Numbered from the stretch's first letter, positions 26,599 to 36,121 are shown. The stretch: 64,000 bases of DNA from Paenibacillus bovis (GCA_007679095.1 VEFU01000010.1:1-64000); one strand, 5' to 3'. Numbers and translations are program-made. The notes: generated from the letters alone by a model not told the origin.

Positions 26599-27561
26599 AT
26601 GAAAAAAGTTGAACGAATTAATACAATCATGCGGTTTATTAATAACCGTGCTCAGTTTACAATCTCAGAAATTATGCGGGAATTTAACATCTCACGTTCG
26701 ACAGCTATTAGAGATATTAGAGAAATTGAAGCGATGGGGATGCCTCTAGTAGCCGAAGTCGGAAGGGATGGAGGTTATTTTGTCATGAATAACTCTGTCC
26801 TGCCCGCTGTACGATTTACTGATAATGAAATTAAAGCTCTTTTTATCGCATTTATGGCTACAAGAAATCAACAACTTCCTTATTTAAGAAGTCGTCAGTC
26901 TTTAGCTGAGAAATTATTAGGCCTCATTTCTGAAAACCAGCAAGATGATCTTGTGCTATTAAATCAACTTTTACTTTTTGAAGGAACAAACCCATATAAT
27001 CCTGATTTACTTGACTTGTCAGACCTCCCCGACCCTGTGTTAGAGAAGCTAATCCAAATCATTCTTATGGAGCGCTATTTATTGATTACAATTAAAGGCG
27101 AGAAGGAAACGAAGTCTTATCCAATTTATCTCTTGCATCTTTATCATGAAAAAGGAGCATGGCTGATTGAAGGTTTTGACTTAAAAGAGGAAAAGAGAGG
27201 GATATTTCCGGTCTCTAAACTCACGGATGTCAAGCCTTATTCACCAAAAAGAGAAATAAGCAAAAGTAAAATAATGGACAAAATAAGCAAAGAGGAAGAG
27301 GTAATAAACCTGATCCTTGAGCTTGGTCCAAAGGGGATCGCCCAGTTTAAAAAATACCATCCTTTGAAATTTTCAATTTCCTATACGAACCCATACCAAA
27401 CGACTGCCATTCTAAAGTCTTTTATAAATGTTCAAGATCCAGAAGAAGTAAGCGAAACAACCAATTGGCTTCTTTTTCTCGGTAATGATATTAAGATAAG
27501 AGAAATCCCAGAAGCAATTATAAATGGTATACAAGATAGAATATCCTTATTTTGCCCATAG
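26599..27561 (+). CDS. YafY-type HTH-WYL transcriptional regulator
   Basis: A 320-residue regulator with an N-terminal winged helix-turn-helix (TISEIMREFNISRSTAIRDI, residues about 18-37) and RDGGYFV wing, then a WYL-like ligand domain (ERYLLITIKGEKET ... EKGAWLIEGFDLKEEK). Length matches YafY family members. The ATG at 26599 follows AGGTGG; a GTG at 26590 would have no RBS. It probably controls the divergent GyrI-like operon through the dyad at 26565-26583. Confidence 0.85.
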   Translation: MKKVERINTIMRFINNRAQFTISEIMREFNISRSTAIRDIREIEAMGMPLVAEVGRDGGYFVMNNSVLPAVRFTDNEIKALFIAFMATRNQQLPYLRSRQSLAEKLLGLISENQQDDLVLLNQLLLFEGTNPYNPDLLDLSDLPDPVLEKLIQIILMERYLLITIKGEKETKSYPIYLLHLYHEKGAWLIEGFDLKEEKRGIFPVSKLTDVKPYSPKREISKSKIMDKISKEEEVINLILELGPKGIAQFKKYHPLKFSISYTNPYQTTAILKSFINVQDPEEVSETTNWLLFLGNDIKIREIPEAIINGIQDRISLFCP

Positions 27562-27693
27562 ATAGTAAAGCTTAAAACCTGTAGCATAACCGTGCTATTA
27601 ATACTCGCTATTAGAAGAAAGTTTTATCCAAGCGCAACAACTATCAAAAAAATAAAATTATATAATCTATAATTTTATTTAGGAGTGAGGCAA

Positions 27694-28773
27694 ATGAATG
27701 AGTATATACAGCAGGTAATTGATTGGATTGAAGCCAATTTAAAAGAGGAATTTTCGCTTGAGGACTTAGCTAGTTATATGGGATATTCTCCTTATTATTG
27801 TTCTTTTAAATTTCATCAGGCTACAGGAATAAGCATTAGACGTTACATATTACTTAGAAGGTTGTATTTATCTACCGAAGATTTGGCGAACAATCGAAAA
27901 ATAATCGATATTGCCTTTGATTATGGTTATTCATCACAAGAAGCTTATAGTAGAGCTTTTAAAACTGTTTTTGGTGTTAGTCCTAGAGAGTTCCAACTCA
28001 ATCAAATGCCTATTCAATCGTTTGCAAAACTTAAGATTCGTCAGGGAGAGGATGGATGGAGAATGAATATTTCCAGAGAAACTGAGGTTGAAAAATTAAG
28101 AAATAGGAAGCAAGAATTGTTTGAAAAAGATGTTCTAAATATATTAAACGGTCAGATAATGTATGAGGAATTTAAAAATAAAAAGCTTATGGGAGAATCT
28201 GATTACGCGCCTTTTAATGAAGCAATGTGTGTAAATCCGACGACTGCACCTATTTTCGATCAGCAGTTTATAGAAACGAGAGCGGCAGGGCATGGAGAGA
28301 CTATAGAGAATTACAGAAATAAGGTAATAGAACCATTACATCATCTTTTGAAGAAGAACTATAACTATATTGTTTTATGGTTTGGAGAAGACATGTTTTG
28401 TCAAATGAATCTTCTTACTGTTCTTGCCTATCTTGAACAGTCGCAGTATAAAGGAAAAGTGTTTTTTAATAGCTTTCGAGAAGATGAATTTAAAGTAAGT
28501 CAAACGGAGCTTACGTTAGGTAACTATTATTCTGTTTACGAAGAAGTGCTAGTCCATCATCGAAAGCCAACAAACGAACTACTTCCAGTGATGTACCAGG
28601 CAATAGAACTATTTTTAGAAACGAAGAAAGAAGATAATATCGTTGTAAAATATATTTCAAAAAATAAACATTTACCAAAATCTGAATTGCTAAAACGATT
28701 ATTTAATGTTTTCCCATCATTAGGATACGGGGATACACAATATATAGAGCTAATTGATAAAACGGTTAAATAA
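27694..28773 (+). CDS. AraC family regulator with large C-terminal domain
   Basis: A 359-residue protein. Residues 1-105 are an AraC double HTH (SLEDLASYMGYSPYYCSFKF; IDIAFDYGYSSQEAYSRAFK; GVSPREFQ). The remaining ~250 residues include YNYIVLWFGEDMFCQMNLLT and QYKGKVFFNSF, reminiscent of a DUF1835-like domain rather than a GyrI-type ligand domain; that match is from memory. ATG follows AGGAGTGAGG. HTH-first order, as in the SoxS/Rob type, with an extra C-terminal module. Its target is unknown; the convergent neighbour is an acetolactate-synthase-like gene. Confidence 0.8.
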   Translation: MNEYIQQVIDWIEANLKEEFSLEDLASYMGYSPYYCSFKFHQATGISIRRYILLRRLYLSTEDLANNRKIIDIAFDYGYSSQEAYSRAFKTVFGVSPREFQLNQMPIQSFAKLKIRQGEDGWRMNISRETEVEKLRNRKQELFEKDVLNILNGQIMYEEFKNKKLMGESDYAPFNEAMCVNPTTAPIFDQQFIETRAAGHGETIENYRNKVIEPLHHLLKKNYNYIVLWFGEDMFCQMNLLTVLAYLEQSQYKGKVFFNSFREDEFKVSQTELTLGNYYSVYEEVLVHHRKPTNELLPVMYQAIELFLETKKEDNIVVKYISKNKHLPKSELLKRLFNVFPSLGYGDTQYIELIDKTVK

Positions 28774-28781
28774 TAAGATTG

Positions 28782-28847
28782 AAGATAGAAGAGGGCTGAG
28801 ACAAAGTATCAATGCTTATATGTTCTTGTACCAGCCTCTCTTATCTT
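28782..28847. terminator. Long imperfect hairpin between convergent genes
   Basis: AAGATAGAAGAGGGCTG (28782-28798) pairs imperfectly with CAGCCTCTCTTATCTT (28832-28847). It lies between the AraC gene and the convergent ALS-like gene and may terminate one or both. Confidence 0.45.
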
Positions 28848-28858
28848 CCTCCATATAC

Positions 28859-30448
28859 CTATTCGTTCCCTAATTGCACATCAATTAGTGTAATTTCATT
28901 GGACTCGTTTACACCACTTTTTAATGCAACTTCTAAATCATTTATTTGTTTAGGCCTTACTCCCTTTATTCCAAAGCTTTCAGCAAGCTGTACAAAATCA
29001 GGATTTCCAAAGGCCGTACCAAAGCTATTATTGAATTTCTCTTGCATCATTTGTTCTTCTAATTTTAATGTTGCATCATTTAAAACAATAATGACCAGTG
29101 AAATATTAAGTCGCTTGGCAGTTTCTATCTCAGATATATTCATTAGCGCTCCACCATCCCCAGTAATACAAATAACCGGATCTCCTGGACAAGCCAATTT
29201 AGCGCCAATAGAACCAGGAATAGCAATACCCATGGAGGCAAAACCATTGGAGATGATAAGACGACCTGCTTGTTTTGGTTGATAGGTACGAGCAATAGAT
29301 AGCTTATGAGCGCCTACATCTGAAATTACAATCGTCTTGTCGGTCGCGTTTTTTTCAATCACATGTAAGATACTTTCTATAGTAATTGGTAGGTGTTGCT
29401 TCACATCTATATCTATTTGATATGCTGATTTAATTTTTTCCTTTAGTCCTCCAGTCGGAGCCCATGGTTTGGCTACAAAATCCAATTTATTAAGTGCATT
29501 TATTACCTCATCTAAATCACCAACCAATTCTGCCTTAACAGGGTAATATTCCTCCATATCTGCTGGAAGAGAATCTATATGTAAAATAGGGTGCTTCCAT
29601 CTATTCCATTCCTTAGGTGGACTTTCTATCCCATCAAAACCAATCACAATTAATAAATCAGATTGCTCTATCAAAGGTAATACTTCATCCTTCTTTTTGA
29701 AACCAAAAGTAAAGTAATTGAGGGGATGGTCTTTAGGTATAACACCTTTTGCCATAAAACTATGGATAACAGGTGCTTGTAGTTTTTCTATAAAAGTTAA
29801 AAGTTCACGTATAGCTTGTTGCCTGATTACTCCATTTCCGAAAATGACTAGTGGCTTATTGCACTTGTCTATTATTGTTTTAGCATCCTCTATAGCTTGT
29901 AAAGTAGGAGCAACTTTTGGGATAGGTAATATGGGTAATGGTTGCGTGGGGACAACCTGTGATGCTATGTTCTCAGGTAACTCCATTAAAATAGCACCAG
30001 GCTTTTCCATTTGTGCAACTCTAAATGCCTTACGGATGAGTTTGGGTATTGTTTGTGCTTCTTTAATTTGAACGCTCCACTTTGTAGCTGGCTCAAATAT
30101 TTTAACTACATCTAAGTATTGATGAGCTTCAGAATGTTGATTTTCAAAGCTTGTTTGTCCTGTAATAGCGATAACCGGTGAGTGGTCTAGGTTTGCGCTA
30201 GCTATACCAGTCAATAAATTAGTTGCTCCAGGTCCTAATGTTGCTAAACAAATCCCCACCCTATTGGATAATCTACCATAAACATCTGCCATAAAGGCTG
30301 CTCCTTGTTCATGGCGTACATTTACGAACTGAATTTTTGAATTGGACAAAGAATTAATAAGATCAAGCGTTTCCTTTCCCATAATCCCAAAAATATATTC
30401 AACGCCTTCATTCTCTAAGCATTGAACAAGTAAATCAGTTGCTTTCAT
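28859..30448 (-). CDS. Acetolactate synthase-like ThDP enzyme
   Basis: A 529-residue thiamine-diphosphate enzyme. The catalytic Glu lies in VNVRHEQGAAFMADVYGR (near residue 49), GPGATNLLTGIASA follows, and the ThDP/Mg motif is GDGGALMNISEIETAKRLNI with the closing N in VIIVLND. This fits large subunit acetolactate synthases (AlsS/IlvB), which join two pyruvates, and it is slightly short of the usual ~560-570. No regulatory small-subunit gene or decarboxylase is beside it, so anabolic ilvB is unlikely; catabolic ALS or a related 2-oxoacid enzyme fits better. Confidence 0.8.
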   Translation of the reverse strand: MKATDLLVQCLENEGVEYIFGIMGKETLDLINSLSNSKIQFVNVRHEQGAAFMADVYGRLSNRVGICLATLGPGATNLLTGIASANLDHSPVIAITGQTSFENQHSEAHQYLDVVKIFEPATKWSVQIKEAQTIPKLIRKAFRVAQMEKPGAILMELPENIASQVVPTQPLPILPIPKVAPTLQAIEDAKTIIDKCNKPLVIFGNGVIRQQAIRELLTFIEKLQAPVIHSFMAKGVIPKDHPLNYFTFGFKKKDEVLPLIEQSDLLIVIGFDGIESPPKEWNRWKHPILHIDSLPADMEEYYPVKAELVGDLDEVINALNKLDFVAKPWAPTGGLKEKIKSAYQIDIDVKQHLPITIESILHVIEKNATDKTIVISDVGAHKLSIARTYQPKQAGRLIISNGFASMGIAIPGSIGAKLACPGDPVICITGDGGALMNISEIETAKRLNISLVIIVLNDATLKLEEQMMQEKFNNSFGTAFGNPDFVQLAESFGIKGVRPKQINDLEVALKSGVNESNEITLIDVQLGNE

Positions 30449-30640
30449 TAAACTACGCCCCTCTATTAGTCAGTGTTTTTTTATAATATTCCCACCAAAT
30501 TCGCAAAAACACCCTCTATATTTTTTACTTTACCTTTGAACTAGCGCTAAGTTATACTCGTCAGTCCTTTTTATTGACGCTTTTCATCTTTTAGGGATTA
30601 ATAGATATAAAGGTATAAATAAGGTGAGGAGGGTTCTTTT

Positions 30641-31123
30641 ATGATAAGTGATGTAGATTTAAAGCATTTGAAACGTTGTATCGAACTAGCACAAACTGCG
30701 CTTGAGAAAGGCGATGAACCTTTTGGGTCCATACTTGTCTCGGCTAGCGGAGAAGTGCTTTTCGAAGATCATAATCACGTTGCAGGTGGTGACCATACCC
30801 AGCATCCAGAGTTTGCGTTGGCAAGATGGGCAGCTGAAAACATGACAATAGAAGAAAGAAGTAAGGCAACCGTATATACATCCGGCGAACATTGCCCTAT
30901 GTGTGCTGCGGCCCACGGATGGGTTGGTTTAGGTCGAATCGTTTATGCAAGTTCTTCTGAACAGTTGGCACAATGGTTAAGTGCACTCGGCGTTAGTCCA
31001 GGGCGTGTTCGGAATCTACCAATTCAAGATGTTATTCGTGATACGGTAGTAGACGGCCCTGTTCCTGAACTGGCGGAGCAAGTTCACGAGCTCCATCGTC
31101 AGTTCTATGCAAGCAGAAGTTGA
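30641..31123 (+). CDS. Nucleoside/guanine deaminase-like CMP/dCMP-family protein
   Basis: A 160-residue zinc deaminase. Zinc ligands and proton shuttle appear in HPEFALARW (H-P-E in place of H-A-E) and SGEHCPMCAAAHGW (PCxxC-type CPMC). The fold and length fit guanine deaminase-like or small nucleoside deaminases; the acidic, helical C-terminus (VPELAEQVHELHRQFY) resembles that group. It has a GGAGGG RBS and is monocistronic with a terminator. Codon choice looks a little more GC-rich than its neighbours, which may hint at separate origin. Confidence 0.8.
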   Translation: MISDVDLKHLKRCIELAQTALEKGDEPFGSILVSASGEVLFEDHNHVAGGDHTQHPEFALARWAAENMTIEERSKATVYTSGEHCPMCAAAHGWVGLGRIVYASSSEQLAQWLSALGVSPGRVRNLPIQDVIRDTVVDGPVPELAEQVHELHRQFYASRS

Positions 31124-31185
31124 GTATAACTTGATTGATTTATCAAGATTTCTTATATTGTGGAGCGGATGATAATACTAAATAA

Positions 31186-31216
31186 AAAAACGGACGTACT
31201 TAGAGACGTCCGTTTT
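31186..31216 (+). terminator. Terminator of the deaminase gene
   Basis: AAACGGACGT pairs with ACGTCCGTTT around a short loop, followed by TTCTCT. A-tract on the other side makes it potentially bidirectional. Confidence 0.75.
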
Positions 31217-31418
31217 CTCTATTTATGAGCATGCATAGCCAGCAAAACTTCTGTACCACTGTTATTACGTCAATTTTACAGTCTAATATGTTAATGATGA
31301 AAAAGAATAGAAATAATGGGAATATATCTTTGGAATATGGGAATCTAAGGTATATCGGGAATTTTTCTATCATCATTATTATAAAAGTGAAGATTCATCA
31401 TTTGAAGGGGTGAAACAG

Positions 31419-32828
31419 ATGTCAGAGAATCCCAAAATTGCTCAAGATGTAATTGAGGCTGTCGGAGGAAAAGAAAATATTCAGTCGGTTGCTCATTGTG
31501 CCACTAGACTTCGAATCATGGTAAATGATAAGGAAAAAATTAATCAAAAGCATGTAGAAGAAATTCCAAAAGTAAAGGGTGCTTTCTATAACTCGGGGCA
31601 ATACCAGATTATCTTTGGTACGGGTACTGTAAATAAGATTTATGAAGAAGTATCCAAATTAGGGCTTGATACGAAATCGGCTTCTGATCAGAAGAACGAA
31701 GCCCAAAAGAGTGGGTCAAGGTTTCAACGAGCAGTTCGGACCCTTGGAGATGTATTTGTTCCCATTATCCCGGTCTTGGTAGCCACTGGTTTATTTATGG
31801 GTCTTCGCGGCTTGATAATGCAAGAACAAGTTCTATCTTTATTCGGAATGACACCTGAAGATATCTCGCAAAACTTTTTATTATTTACAGAGGTGTTAAC
31901 AGACACGGCATTTGTATTTCTACCAGCTCTTGTTGCTTGGTCTACGTTTAGAGTTTTTGGAGGAACTCCAATTATTGGATTAATTCTAGGACTGATGCTT
32001 GTCTCACCTTCCTTGCCAAATGCATACGCCGTTGCAGGTGGTGATGCAGAGGCACTTCGATTTCTAGGCTTTATCCCAGTGGTGGGTTATCAAGGATCGG
32101 TTATACCCGCGTTTATTGCTGGTATTATAGGAGCAAAACTTGAAAGAGCCATTAGAAAACGTGTGCCGGAATCTTTGGATTTAATTACCACCCCATTTCT
32201 TACTCTTTTGGTTATGATTACCGTTTCTTTGCTAATCATCGGGCCGATCTTTCATACGGTTGAACAAGGAATATTATCTGTTACTATAAGTGTTCTTTCT
32301 TGGCCATATGGAATTAGCGGATTTTTTATCGGTGGACTCAACCAGCTTATTGTGATAACAGGTGTTCACCATGTTTTCAATATGTTGGAGATTCAGCTAC
32401 TAGCTGAGTTTCAAAATAACCCGTATAACGCAATCGTGACATGTTCGGTTGCTGCACAGGGCGGTGCAGCACTAGCTGTCGGATTAAAGACAAAATCCGC
32501 AAAATTAAAAGCGTTAGCTTTGCCATCATCCTTCTCCGCATTTTTAGGCATTACGGAACCAGCCATTTTCGGAGTTACCTTGCGTTATGTTAAACCTTTT
32601 ATTATGGGACTTATTGGTGGTGCTGTCGGTGGATTTACTGCTTCTATTCTTGGACTGAAGGCAACTGGTATGGCAGTTACCGTTATTCCTGGTACTCTGC
32701 TTTATTTAAATGGTCAAATTTTACAATATATTTTAGTAAACGTCATTGCAATTGCTGTAGCATTCATTCTTACTTGGATGTTTGGCTATTCAGATAAATT
32801 AAAGAAGGAGATCGAACAGAAAGAATAG
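31419..32828 (+). CDS. sacP: PTS sucrose-specific EIIBC component
   Basis: A 469-residue sugar permease of the glucose/sucrose PTS family. The EIIB domain (residues 1-80) carries the phosphorylated Cys27 in HCATRLRIMV. The EIIC domain (about 105-465) has many helices with GGLNQLIVITGVHHVFNMLE and LGITEPAIFGV. No EIIA domain is fused, so a general glucose-type EIIA must supply phosphate. ATG follows AGGGGTGA. It is followed by a sucrose-6-phosphate hydrolase gene, which supports sucrose or a related beta-fructoside as substrate. A perfect hairpin sits over its stop codon. Confidence 0.88.
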   Translation: MSENPKIAQDVIEAVGGKENIQSVAHCATRLRIMVNDKEKINQKHVEEIPKVKGAFYNSGQYQIIFGTGTVNKIYEEVSKLGLDTKSASDQKNEAQKSGSRFQRAVRTLGDVFVPIIPVLVATGLFMGLRGLIMQEQVLSLFGMTPEDISQNFLLFTEVLTDTAFVFLPALVAWSTFRVFGGTPIIGLILGLMLVSPSLPNAYAVAGGDAEALRFLGFIPVVGYQGSVIPAFIAGIIGAKLERAIRKRVPESLDLITTPFLTLLVMITVSLLIIGPIFHTVEQGILSVTISVLSWPYGISGFFIGGLNQLIVITGVHHVFNMLEIQLLAEFQNNPYNAIVTCSVAAQGGAALAVGLKTKSAKLKALALPSSFSAFLGITEPAIFGVTLRYVKPFIMGLIGGAVGGFTASILGLKATGMAVTVIPGTLLYLNGQILQYILVNVIAIAVAFILTWMFGYSDKLKKEIEQKE

Positions 32829-32859
32829 GCAAATTTAACTTTGCCTATTCTTTTTAGAA
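32821..32859 (+). terminator. Intercistronic hairpin over the sacP stop
   Basis: AAAGAATAGGCAAA (32821-32834) pairs perfectly with TTTGCCTATTCTTT (32841-32854), and CTTTTTAG gives a short T-run. It begins inside the end of sacP and would reduce read-through into the hydrolase gene. Confidence 0.75.
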
Positions 32860-32876
32860 GACGTGGAGGGGCTGCT

Positions 32877-34316
32877 ATGTCAGGAAAAGAATTATTACTT
32901 ATGGAAAAAGCTTACAATGAGGTGAATAAATATAGAGACAAGGTATTGGATGATCCTTACCGGCTTAATTATCATTTAATGCCACCAGTTGGCTTGTTAA
33001 ATGACCCTAATGGTTTAATTCAATATAAAGGGCACTATCATGTATTTTATCAGTGGAATCCATTTGCTACTGCTCATGGAGCAAAATTTTGGGGGCACTA
33101 CTCTTCAAAGGATATGGTTAATTGGCAAGAAGAGCCGATTGCACTGGCTCCGAGTGAATGGTATGAAAGAAATGGCTGTTATTCGGGCAGTGCAATTGAA
33201 TTAGATGGAAAGCTTTATCTTTTTTACACAGGGAATGTAAAAAAAGAAGACGGGACAAGGGAAACGTATCAATGTATGGCGGTTTCGTCCGATGGAACCC
33301 ATTTTGAAAAACAAGGTCCTATATTAATGCTCCCTGAAACGTATACAGCACATTTTCGTGATCCCAAGGTTTGGAAAAGAGGTGATAGCTGGTATATGAT
33401 TATTGGAGCTCAGACCTTGGATGAAAAGGGAACCGCAGTTTTATTTACTTCAAAGGATTTGTTTAATTGGAGGGAATTGGGTAGCATCGCTGGATCAGGA
33501 ATGCATGGTTTGGGCGATTTTGGCTATATGTGGGAATGTCCGGACCTTATTCATTTAGAGGGAAAAGATATCCTTTTAATTTCACCACAGGGCTTGGAGC
33601 CAAACGGATATTTATATAATAATTTGTTCCAATCGGGGTATTTCATTGGAAAATTAGATTATGAAACTCTTAAGTTCGAGCACAGCTCTTTCACGGAGTT
33701 AGACCGTGGCTTTGATTTCTATGCTCCTCAAACCTTTACGGATGAACTGGGGAGAATAATTCTTTATGCATGGATGGGAATAACAGATGAAACGGAATCT
33801 TATCAACCAACAATAATAAATAATTGGGTGCATGCCTTAACGATTCCAAGAGAATTAAAGCTTAGAAACGATAAAATTTATCAACAGCCTGTAGAGGAAC
33901 TAAAAAAGCTACGGAAAAATAAGGTAGAAGTGAACGTCGACAAACTGGAGGAGAATCAAACCCATTTTGATGGAGTAATGGGATTATCAACTGAACTACT
34001 TCTGGAATCAATAAAAGTAAACTCCGGACCATTTCAAATCTCATTCAGAAGTGAGGCATCTCTAAGCGTTGATATGGATAAAAAGGAAATTAGTTTGCAT
34101 AGGAGGAATTTAAAGACTGATGCTTTTGAAACCAGAACCTGTAAAGTATCTTCTCTTTCCCAGATCCGCGTTTTTATGGACCATTCTTCTTTAGAGATTT
34201 TCATTAATGAGGGTGAGGAAGTTTTTACAACTCGTTATTTCCCAAGCCCAGAGGATGAAACCATTATCTTTCAAGGAGATGCGAAATTTAGATTAACTAA
34301 GTGGGATCTTGGTTAA
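32877..34316 (+). CDS. sacA: Sucrose-6-phosphate hydrolase (GH32)
   Basis: A 479-residue family 32 glycoside hydrolase that splits sucrose-6-phosphate into glucose-6-phosphate and fructose in the cytoplasm. Catalytic landmarks are LLNDPNGL with nucleophile Asp43, FRDPKVW and ECPDL with the acid/base Glu. The C-terminal beta-sandwich (FRSEASLSVDM ... VFMDHSSLEIFINEGEEVFT) is present. ATG at 32877 follows GGAGGGG; the longer frame from 32841 lies in the hairpin and is rejected. No fructokinase gene is adjacent. Likely cotranscribed with sacP. Confidence 0.9.
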   Translation: MSGKELLLMEKAYNEVNKYRDKVLDDPYRLNYHLMPPVGLLNDPNGLIQYKGHYHVFYQWNPFATAHGAKFWGHYSSKDMVNWQEEPIALAPSEWYERNGCYSGSAIELDGKLYLFYTGNVKKEDGTRETYQCMAVSSDGTHFEKQGPILMLPETYTAHFRDPKVWKRGDSWYMIIGAQTLDEKGTAVLFTSKDLFNWRELGSIAGSGMHGLGDFGYMWECPDLIHLEGKDILLISPQGLEPNGYLYNNLFQSGYFIGKLDYETLKFEHSSFTELDRGFDFYAPQTFTDELGRIILYAWMGITDETESYQPTIINNWVHALTIPRELKLRNDKIYQQPVEELKKLRKNKVEVNVDKLEENQTHFDGVMGLSTELLLESIKVNSGPFQISFRSEASLSVDMDKKEISLHRRNLKTDAFETRTCKVSSLSQIRVFMDHSSLEIFINEGEEVFTTRYFPSPEDETIIFQGDAKFRLTKWDLG

Positions 34317-34410
34317 AGGTAAAATGCATCATGACATGTAAACTAATATCACGAAGAATCAACTGTAAGAATACCATAAATTATAAAGTAATAACCCTTT
34401 CTAAAATAGA

Positions 34411-34440
34411 AAAAAGGCAGAATGAAGCCCTTCTGCCTAA
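34411..34440 (-). terminator. Terminator of the yfkM-like relic
   Basis: AGGCAGAA and TTCTGCCT pair around a short loop; on the minus strand a run of T follows, so it ends minus-strand transcription. Confidence 0.7.
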
Positions 34441-34443
34441 TTA

Positions 34444-34936
34444 TTATCCTAGTATTCGTAACGATTCTTGAACAAATGCTGGTATATCATCAGGTTGTCT
34501 GCTCGTTATTAGCTGGTTCTGGCATACAACCACTTCTTTGTCATGAAGATTTCCGCCTGCATTTATTAAATCAACATGAATTGATTTATATCCAGTCACG
34601 TCGCGTCCATTAAGTGTTTCCGCTGTAATTAATAGCTGAGGACCATGACAAATAGCTAATACTGGCTTTTTAGCAGCCATAAATGCTTTACTAAAGCTTA
34701 CAAATCGATCGTCTGCTCGAAGAATGTCAGGGGAAAACCCGCCCGGTATAAATAGAGCATCGTAGTCTTCTGGGGACGCATCATTAATTCCTTTATCAAT
34801 GGTAATTTCGCTCTTGCCTTGCTTCCCTTTCAATTGTAGTAACCTCAAAACCCTTTTCCATAAATGCTTGTACCGGTTCTGTGTATTCTGAGTCCTCGAA
34901 ATGATCTGTTACTAAAACAGCTATTTTTTTTATCAT
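34444..34936 (-). pseudogene. Frameshifted DJ-1/PfpI protein (YfkM-like)
   Basis: The N-terminus reads KKIAVLVTDHFEDSEYTEPV then AFMEKGFEVTTIE from an ATG at 34936 with an AGGAG RBS. Near 34825 the frame is lost, and the rest (KGKQGKSEITIDKGIND ... IPGGFSPDILRADDRF ... AICHGPQLLITAE) continues in another frame to 34444. The catalytic Cys in the CHG nucleophile elbow is kept. Compared with intact Bacillus YfkM-type proteins several residues at the junction appear lost, so it is probably a real deletion or frameshift. A sequencing error cannot be excluded. Confidence 0.8.
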
Positions 34937-35109
34937 TCAAATCAACTCCTCATTTCCTATATTACCCCTCTATTCATAAACGAAACTTTTTAATAGTATT
35001 AAGTTTATCCCTATTTTACCAACCTAATTGCGCCATGGGATATGCCTATATATTTGCTTAGTTAAAGTATAGTTGCTTAAAAGAAATCGGATAGATTCAT
35101 AGTTTGTTT

Positions 35110-35123
35110 TGAAAGCGTAAACA
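35110..35123 (+). promoter_or_regulatory. cre site before GH43 gene
   Basis: TGAAAGCGTAAACA fits the CcpA operator well, about 45 bp before the ATG and overlapping the likely promoter region. It suggests carbon catabolite repression of the GH43 pair. Confidence 0.65.
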
Positions 35124-35169
35124 AGTATTGGTATGATTATGTTATATTTCTTAAAAAAGGAGAAAATAG

Positions 35170-36051
35170 ATGAGTAATTTTCTATTCGCACATTTCATTG
35201 GTGAAGACAAATTAGGAGAACAGGTATATTTCAGTATTAGTCAAGATGGAAACCATTTCTATGACGTAAACGATGGTAAACCAGTACTCATATCTACTAT
35301 CGGAGAAGAAGGTGTACGTGATCCATTTTTAATCCGTGATCCGAAGACGAATAAAGTATATATCATAGCTACCGATTTACAAATTCATAAAGGCTTAGGC
35401 TGGCAGCATGCACAAGAAAAAGGTAGTCGCGATATCATTATTTGGGAATCAAATGACTTAGTAAATTGGAAAGGTCCACGTGCGGTAACAGTCGGTGTTG
35501 AGGGGGCGGGGAATGTATGGGCTCCAGAAGCAGTTTATGATGAAAATAAACAAGCGTTTCTTGTTTTTTGGGCATCGAAGGTGGAGGGAAAACACAGAAT
35601 ATATGCTTCCTATACGAAGGATTTTGTCTCATTTGAAGAACCTTTTGTTTTTGTTGAAAAGGACAGAGATGTAATAGATACGACAATTGCTTATAGTGAG
35701 GATTTCTATTACCGCCTGACAAAAGATGAAACGACAAGCCGTATTATCATGGAATACTCTGATCAACTTACAGGAGAATATAAGGAGATACATTCAGAAG
35801 TTTTAGCAGATTTGGCTGGAGTAGAAGGACCACAAACATATCAAGTAGCCGATGGTACTTGGTACTTAATCGTAGACCAGTTTGCTAAAAACTTAGGTTA
35901 CATGATATTAGAAACTGATCAATTAGGAAAAAGGGATTTTGTAGCTAAGCCGAAGGAAGAATATGATTTCGGAAAAACGAAAAAACGTCATGGAAGTGTT
36001 TTAAGCATAACGGAGGAAGAGTATGAAAGGATTTTATCTCATTATAAATAA
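35170..36051 (+). CDS. Glycoside hydrolase family 43-like protein, cytoplasmic
   Basis: A 293-residue five-bladed beta-propeller protein resembling family 43. Blades are marked by VRDPFLIRDPKTNKVYIIAT, NVWAPEAVYDENKQAFLVFW, IDTTIAYSEDFYYRLTKDE and VEGPQTYQVADGTWYLIVDQ; the acidic residues of the third and fourth are the probable catalytic set. No signal peptide, so it acts inside the cell on imported arabino- or xylo-oligosaccharides. ATG follows AAGGAG. A cre site lies upstream and a second GH43 gene follows 70 bp on. Confidence 0.8.
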   Translation: MSNFLFAHFIGEDKLGEQVYFSISQDGNHFYDVNDGKPVLISTIGEEGVRDPFLIRDPKTNKVYIIATDLQIHKGLGWQHAQEKGSRDIIIWESNDLVNWKGPRAVTVGVEGAGNVWAPEAVYDENKQAFLVFWASKVEGKHRIYASYTKDFVSFEEPFVFVEKDRDVIDTTIAYSEDFYYRLTKDETTSRIIMEYSDQLTGEYKEIHSEVLADLAGVEGPQTYQVADGTWYLIVDQFAKNLGYMILETDQLGKRDFVAKPKEEYDFGKTKKRHGSVLSITEEEYERILSHYK

Positions 36052-36121
36052 ACTATATTTTTCTTGAGGTAGAGCTGACTTAGATTACTAGAATCATATA
36101 ACATAGAAAAGAGTGATTTCC

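Noticed and set aside
28859-30448. Anabolic ilvB
   Set aside because: No ilvN/ilvC neighbours and a somewhat short sequence; a catabolic or related ThDP enzyme is more likely.
31225-31413. Small open frame before sacP
   Set aside because: Low-complexity sequence, weak start context and no family likeness; it is most likely the leader of sacP.
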